Shown here: positions 59,736-64,000 of the stretch, piece after piece
Numbering within the stretch: position 1 is the first letter of the stretch
How the letters are laid out: each line of letters opens with the position of its first letter
Origin: Haliclona indistincta
Lineage: Eukaryota > Porifera > Demospongiae > Haplosclerida > Chalinidae
Assembly: GCA_964017065.1 (NCBI GenBank)
Contig: OZ024784.1
Span: 5,933,152 to 5,997,151 of the forward strand
DNA: 64,000 nucleotides
Direction of reading: 5' to 3'
The notes under the pieces: generated by a model
The model's input: only the letters and a program-made list of their open reading frames with translations
Databases searched by the model: none
Told to the model about the DNA's origin: nothing
Position numbers and translations under genes: made by a program

Positions 59736-62122
59736 ATGTCTGATCGATTGGATGCTGTGATTGTCGACGAAAGTTTTGTGAGTTCTGGCTTATACTATCT
59801 TTCATCAGGTTTCTCTTTACTGCTGCAGCTACACCATGTGAAGGGTCGTGGGCGTGGTCTACTCGTGGGAGCGAAGAGAGAAAGTGAAGCTATTGTTGTC
59901 GGGTATTGTGCTGAGGGTACACGTGATCCTGATAAGAGGACATGCATTTCTAGTGCATGCGACCTGTTTGTTCGACAGCACTATCCCGCGGGTTGTGGTG
60001 TGATTGGCTGGTGGGTCTGGAACACAGAACCTCGTCTTACTAACAAACAAGTTCTAGCAATCGGTGGATCGCATGCATCATGTGGCACCAGCTCAGTTGT
60101 GATGGTACTATCTAACAATGAAGAAGTAAAATGCTTCAAGTGTTGTGCAGACGAGCTTGTTGAGGTCCGTGTTACTCGTGAAGATGTGAGGATGTTAGTA
60201 ACCAAAGAGTTGGTGTGTCTGAGACTGTGTACAGCTGTTGACCTGTGTCAAGCATTAGATGGTGAGTGCTTGCTGTAATGCATGATACACTCACTGCAAT
60301 TATTCATAGGTGGACAAGATGCGTCAGTTGGTGTGACTGATCTGCAGAGGCGTGTCAGAGAAGGCATTCTATTCCTGCCAAGACTGAATAGACTGCTGCA
60401 TTCGAGGAAGAAGGAAGTGATTCTGGGCTCGATAAATGATCTAACGGTTAATGATTTAGAATTAGATCACTGGATACACTGCTTTGCCCTGCTCTCAGAC
60501 TCTATTTCCATTGTTTTGTATTATATCTGCTAGCAATAGTCTCTTTGCTGCTTCATGCATATCATTTCTCTATAGTCACCAGAAAGTCTGGAGATGGTCT
60601 ACTCACTAAAAGGAGAATCACCTACTGCTCCAGTGATAACCATCACTCCCACTACTTCCATCACTGTAACATTAGTTCTGGATGTCATTGGCATGTTCAG
60701 CAGTGACACACCAGTTGAACATGTGTGTGATCTTATGAGAGAGAAACTAGCAGACCAGTTAGATCTGATTGGTGAAGTAATGGTTAGGAATTCTGTTGCT
60801 CTCCGATGAGCAGACTGAGTTACTCTCTGTTCTTATTTAGGAGGGCAAGTTGTCCGGTGTAGGTATCCACCATTTTAGTGTTCCCTCACAGCAAGTCCCC
60901 ATCACTGTGGTCTATCCTCATACTCCACTCAACTCCTCCCCTCTCACTGATAGTGACCTTACGCAGATGCGTCAGTCTCTTCATGAACATCTTTGTCTGC
61001 CTCTTTCACGGCCGTTTCTGAGATCTCTAAATTTGCACTGGAACCAAGCAATTCCAGGTTGACATGCACACTCAACAAGTGATTTAAATCACTAATACAC
61101 TGTAGGTTCTCACTTGGTAAACCCTCATGTCGGAGTAAAAGCATCTAGAGGTATGTTGCATTGTACTGCATGTTGAACTTATTAATTTTATCCTCCACCA
61201 GTGCCAGGTGGTACACTAGCTACTGTACAGGGCTACTATGCTTACCATCATTACATGCAAGACAGCTTCAATGATGACGTAGGCAACTATTTCACCTGAT
61301 ACGATCATTGTGATTGGATTTAGGCTGTAAATTTATTCTTCTAGGGTTGGGGTTGTGCGTATCGATCTTTGCAAACATTGTGGTCATGGTTTAAACTGCA
61401 AGGGTACACTGCCTTGTCTCCTCCTTCTCATCACAAGATACAGCAGACGCTAGTTGAACTGCAAGACAAGGAAGCCTCATTTCTTGATTCAAAAGATTGG
61501 ATTGGTTCCTATGAGGTCAGCATGGTTCTCAACCATCACCTCAAGGTTAGCACTCAACATAGCGGCTCCACTGAGTTTTTTCTTTAGCTAGACAGTAAAC
61601 TCCATCATTGCTCTACCGGGGCAGACATGGCTACATCAGGTCGAGTGCTGTTGAGGCACTTCAATACACAAGGGACACCTGTCATGATTGGTACATTAGC
61701 TGTTTTACCACTCTAGACTCTTCATTCTCTATCTGTTCAGGTGGAGGAGTACTGGCTCATACAATTGTAGGCGTAGACTTCAATGAGCTAACTGGAGAAG
61801 TAAAGTAATGCAGTGCAGTATAATGTGACAAATTTTGTGCAAATGTTTGGTACAGAATTTATTTCAGTGATGCATACATGTAACTCGGTGCACATGCACT
61901 GTTGTTCCTATATCTCACTCTCTTAGGTTTCTCATTGTTGATCCTCATTATACTGGTCGCGATGATCTCAAACAAGTACAGGATAAAGGATGGTGCGGAT
62001 GGAAAACAATTCAATTCTGGGACAAGCAGGTATTAAATTTCTTCTAAATATTTTCACGGTTGCATTACCTTCTGCAGGCTCATTATAACATGTGTTTACC
62101 ACAAAGACCAGTGGAAATATAA
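59736..62122 (+). CDS. UFSP2: UFM1-specific protease 2
   Basis: Cysteine protease that matures UFM1 and removes it from ER-associated targets. The ATG at 59736 gives [14 protein letters not shown]; the first exon splices over 45 bp to [14 protein letters not shown]. An N-terminal MPN-like half ([21 protein letters not shown]) leads to the catalytic half: [20 protein letters not shown] (catalytic Cys in GWGCAYRS), [40 protein letters not shown], and the Asp-Pro-His triad motif IVDPHYTG, then GWCGWK and [11 protein letters not shown]. All catalytic residues are present; full length. The stop is TAA at 62120-62122. Confidence 0.94.
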
Positions 62123-62308
62123 TTAATAGTTGTATGTACAATTGGAAAAGTAATATTTGAAAAGATTGCTTCACCCTCGTGGTACTTTCTTTCTGGACAA
62201 TTCTGGTCGATCGCTGGCAGTCCTGGTGCTTTGCTATACTAGTGAGCATATGTTGTGTAGAGAAAAGATCGCGTGATTATAGCCGTGTGATTGTTATTTC
62301 TAACAGCT

Positions 62309-64000
62309 ATGCGATGTACCGTGATTATGAGACATTGCAGTGTTGCACTGTGTGGCGGCAGTAGACAGCGAGTGCTGCAGCATGCACAGGCTCAACACTT
62401 GTCAGCTACTCACAGGAGAGGTCCAGTGAGTTTCAGTAGGAGAGGAGGACACTGCAAACTGTTGCATTCAACAGGTGTGTTGAAGATGTAGGTCGGTGAT
62501 GAAAGTCTTGATGATGCAATTTTTCATCATCGTTAGCTAGTGTATGGAAGGAAGACTACTATAAGGTGCTGGGTGTACCACGAAATGCAGATCAGCAGGA
62601 GATAAAGAAAGCTTACTATGAGGTTTGAATTTCTTTACTTTTGACTGTTGTATTATTTTCTTGTAGTTAGCTAAGAAATATCATCCTGATCGCAACAGAG
62701 GAGACTCTGATACTGCTAAAAAATTTACTAAAATCGGAGAAGCATATGAGGTGATTGCAATGCAATGATCTAAAACAGAGCTAAACCTGTAATGCTTTAG
62801 GTACTCAGTGATACAGAGAAGAGAAAAGCGTATGACTACTCTGGTTTCTCAGATTATTCAAGTAATGGAGGGGCCAGTGGGTTCACCTCGTCCCAGGCTG
62901 AGGAAATATTCAGACAGTTTTTTAGAGGTGGTGATTTCGGAGGATTCAGCTCTTTTATCAATGGACAACAAAGTACCGGTAATCCCAACCAAGTGAGTGG
63001 TGACTTTATCTGGCTTGCACTGGTCTTTACTCTTTTGTTGTATTTTTTAGCTAATATCACTGACGCTAACATTCATGGAGGCAGTGAGAGGCTGCACAAA
63101 GGAGGTAGCACTGAGAGTACAGGGACTCTGTGATCGGTGTGGAGGAAATGGTGGAGAGCCAGGTACAAAACAACGAACCTGTCCCTACTGCAAAGGATCT
63201 GGACAGGTACACTACTCTGATTGTTATAATTCAACCTTTATCAACACTAATTTGCAGCATCCTCATGACATGCACTACATCCCAGGTTGAGGAAATATTC
63301 AGAATATTTCCTCGGCCTGGGATAGTCCAACAATAGTCTTTTGTCAGTATTTCATACGTCTCTCATCAATATTAACTGGCAAATGTACATCACACTGTTC
63401 ATAAAGCATAATGTGATTCTGTCATGTCACAAGCAATGTGTTGATACAGTCTTGAGTTCAATAGACAATTCTAGCAATGATTCTCATTCACTTTCAGGAA
63501 GTATTCAACACTGGATTGTTTCACATGCAGTCCACATGTAGGCACTGTCATGGTCAGGGCAAGATAATCTCTCGACCATGTAGTGCATGTCGAGGTACAG
63601 GCACCACTACACGTGTGCAGAAAGTCAATGTACAGGTGCCTGCTGGTGAGAAACCAACCAGTGCGTACAACTGTGTAACACTTTCTTTGTGTAGGTGTTT
63701 CGGACTCACAGACAATTCGTGTACCTGTCGGTCACACAGAGACCTATGTACAGCTGAAAGTGCAAGACAGTGAAACATTTACACGTGATGGATTTGATGT
63801 CCATTCAGACATATCAGTCAATTTCACCCAGGCAATTCTAGGAGGATCAATACGTGTGCGTGGTTTGACAGGAAACATTGATGTCAAAGTGAGGATTGCA
63901 AGCAACAGTTGGTGACTAGTATGTGTGTGCAGATCCCAGCAGGAATACAGAGCCATCATCGAATACGGTTATCCGGTCGCGGTATCCCTCGTCTTGATGG
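62309..64000 (+). CDS. DNAJA3: DNAJA3/Tid1 mitochondrial J-domain co-chaperone (3' end outside window)
   Basis: Type I Hsp40 for mitochondrial HSP70. The ATG at 62309 opens an Arg/His-rich presequence ([20 protein letters not shown]) ending LLHSTA, after which [20 protein letters not shown] begins the J domain with HPD in [10 protein letters not shown] Gly/Phe region follows ([12 protein letters not shown]). The zinc-finger region has [30 protein letters not shown] and CSACRGTGT (four CxxCxGxG-type units). The substrate-binding C-terminus starts [18 protein letters not shown] and is cut at 64000 in GRGIPRLDG. Several short introns; one of about 290 bp (63209-63496) holds a hairpin. Confidence 0.93.
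63280..63322. repeat. Intronic hairpin derived from DNAJA3 exon sequence
   Basis: A 43-bp near-perfect palindrome in an intron. Its left arm (tcccaggttgaggaaatatt) is almost identical to exonic 62891-62911 (tcccaggctgaggaaatatt, which encodes SQAEEIF). The right arm is its reverse complement. Confidence 0.8.

Overview
This is a gene-dense animal (metazoan) nuclear window. Nearly every coding stretch is split by short spliceosomal introns (many about 45-60 bp, GT...AG, a few GC...AG), and the products are typical animal or ciliate-cell proteins: USP12/46, RAD6, a TRP-like channel, RRM1, TMEM144, an ARHGEF10/17-type RhoGEF, P-glycoprotein-type ABCB, CCDC103, lipoyl synthase, sirtuins, Inturned, RBM41, TXNDC9, UFSP2 and DNAJA3. 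Very small introns, roughly 100-bp intergenic gaps and divergent protein sequences suggest a compact, early-branching invertebrate. A demosponge would fit, but that is inference, not proof. I recognised no tRNA, rRNA or CRISPR.

Layout: 1-2035 holds the end of a USP12/46 gene and RAD6 in convergent orientation. 2036-10597 holds an ankyrin/TRP-like channel, a CRAL-TRIO lipid-transfer protein and, most strikingly, one membrane-anchored gene whose exons join in frame from a UDP-glucuronate-epimerase-type domain through two PAN-like/EGF-like modules into a GT8 glycosyltransferase domain. 10718-24849 carries a CAP-Gly protein, RRM1, TMEM144 and a RhoGEF with a C-terminal propeller.

24865-43228 is a large direct tandem duplication. 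Each unit has a full ABCB transporter gene on the minus strand plus about 1.3 kb of upstream flank with a small, unrecognised plus-strand gene. The left unit has picked up at least four non-autonomous DNA transposons or foldbacks. Its ABCB copy has a one-base deletion in an A9 run, and its small-gene copy has a frameshift and a lost AATAAA; the right unit looks intact. The gap between units is filled with abutting terminal-inverted-repeat elements, and homology of the second ABCB unit begins exactly at the TTAA end of a piggyBac-like MITE.

43282-64000 returns to single-copy genes: CCDC103, LIAS, a CSPP1-like protein, an intronless WD40 gene, two tandem SIRT6/7-type sirtuins, INTU, RBM41, TXNDC9, UFSP2 and the 5' part of DNAJA3. 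Genes repeatedly alternate strand: four head-to-head pairs have start codons only about 112-128 bp apart (shared promoters), and partners meet tail to tail with gaps of about 100-215 bp. Several genes are ciliary or cytoskeletal (CCDC103, INTU, CSPP1-like, CAP-Gly), but nothing shows that the neighbourhood is a functional cluster.
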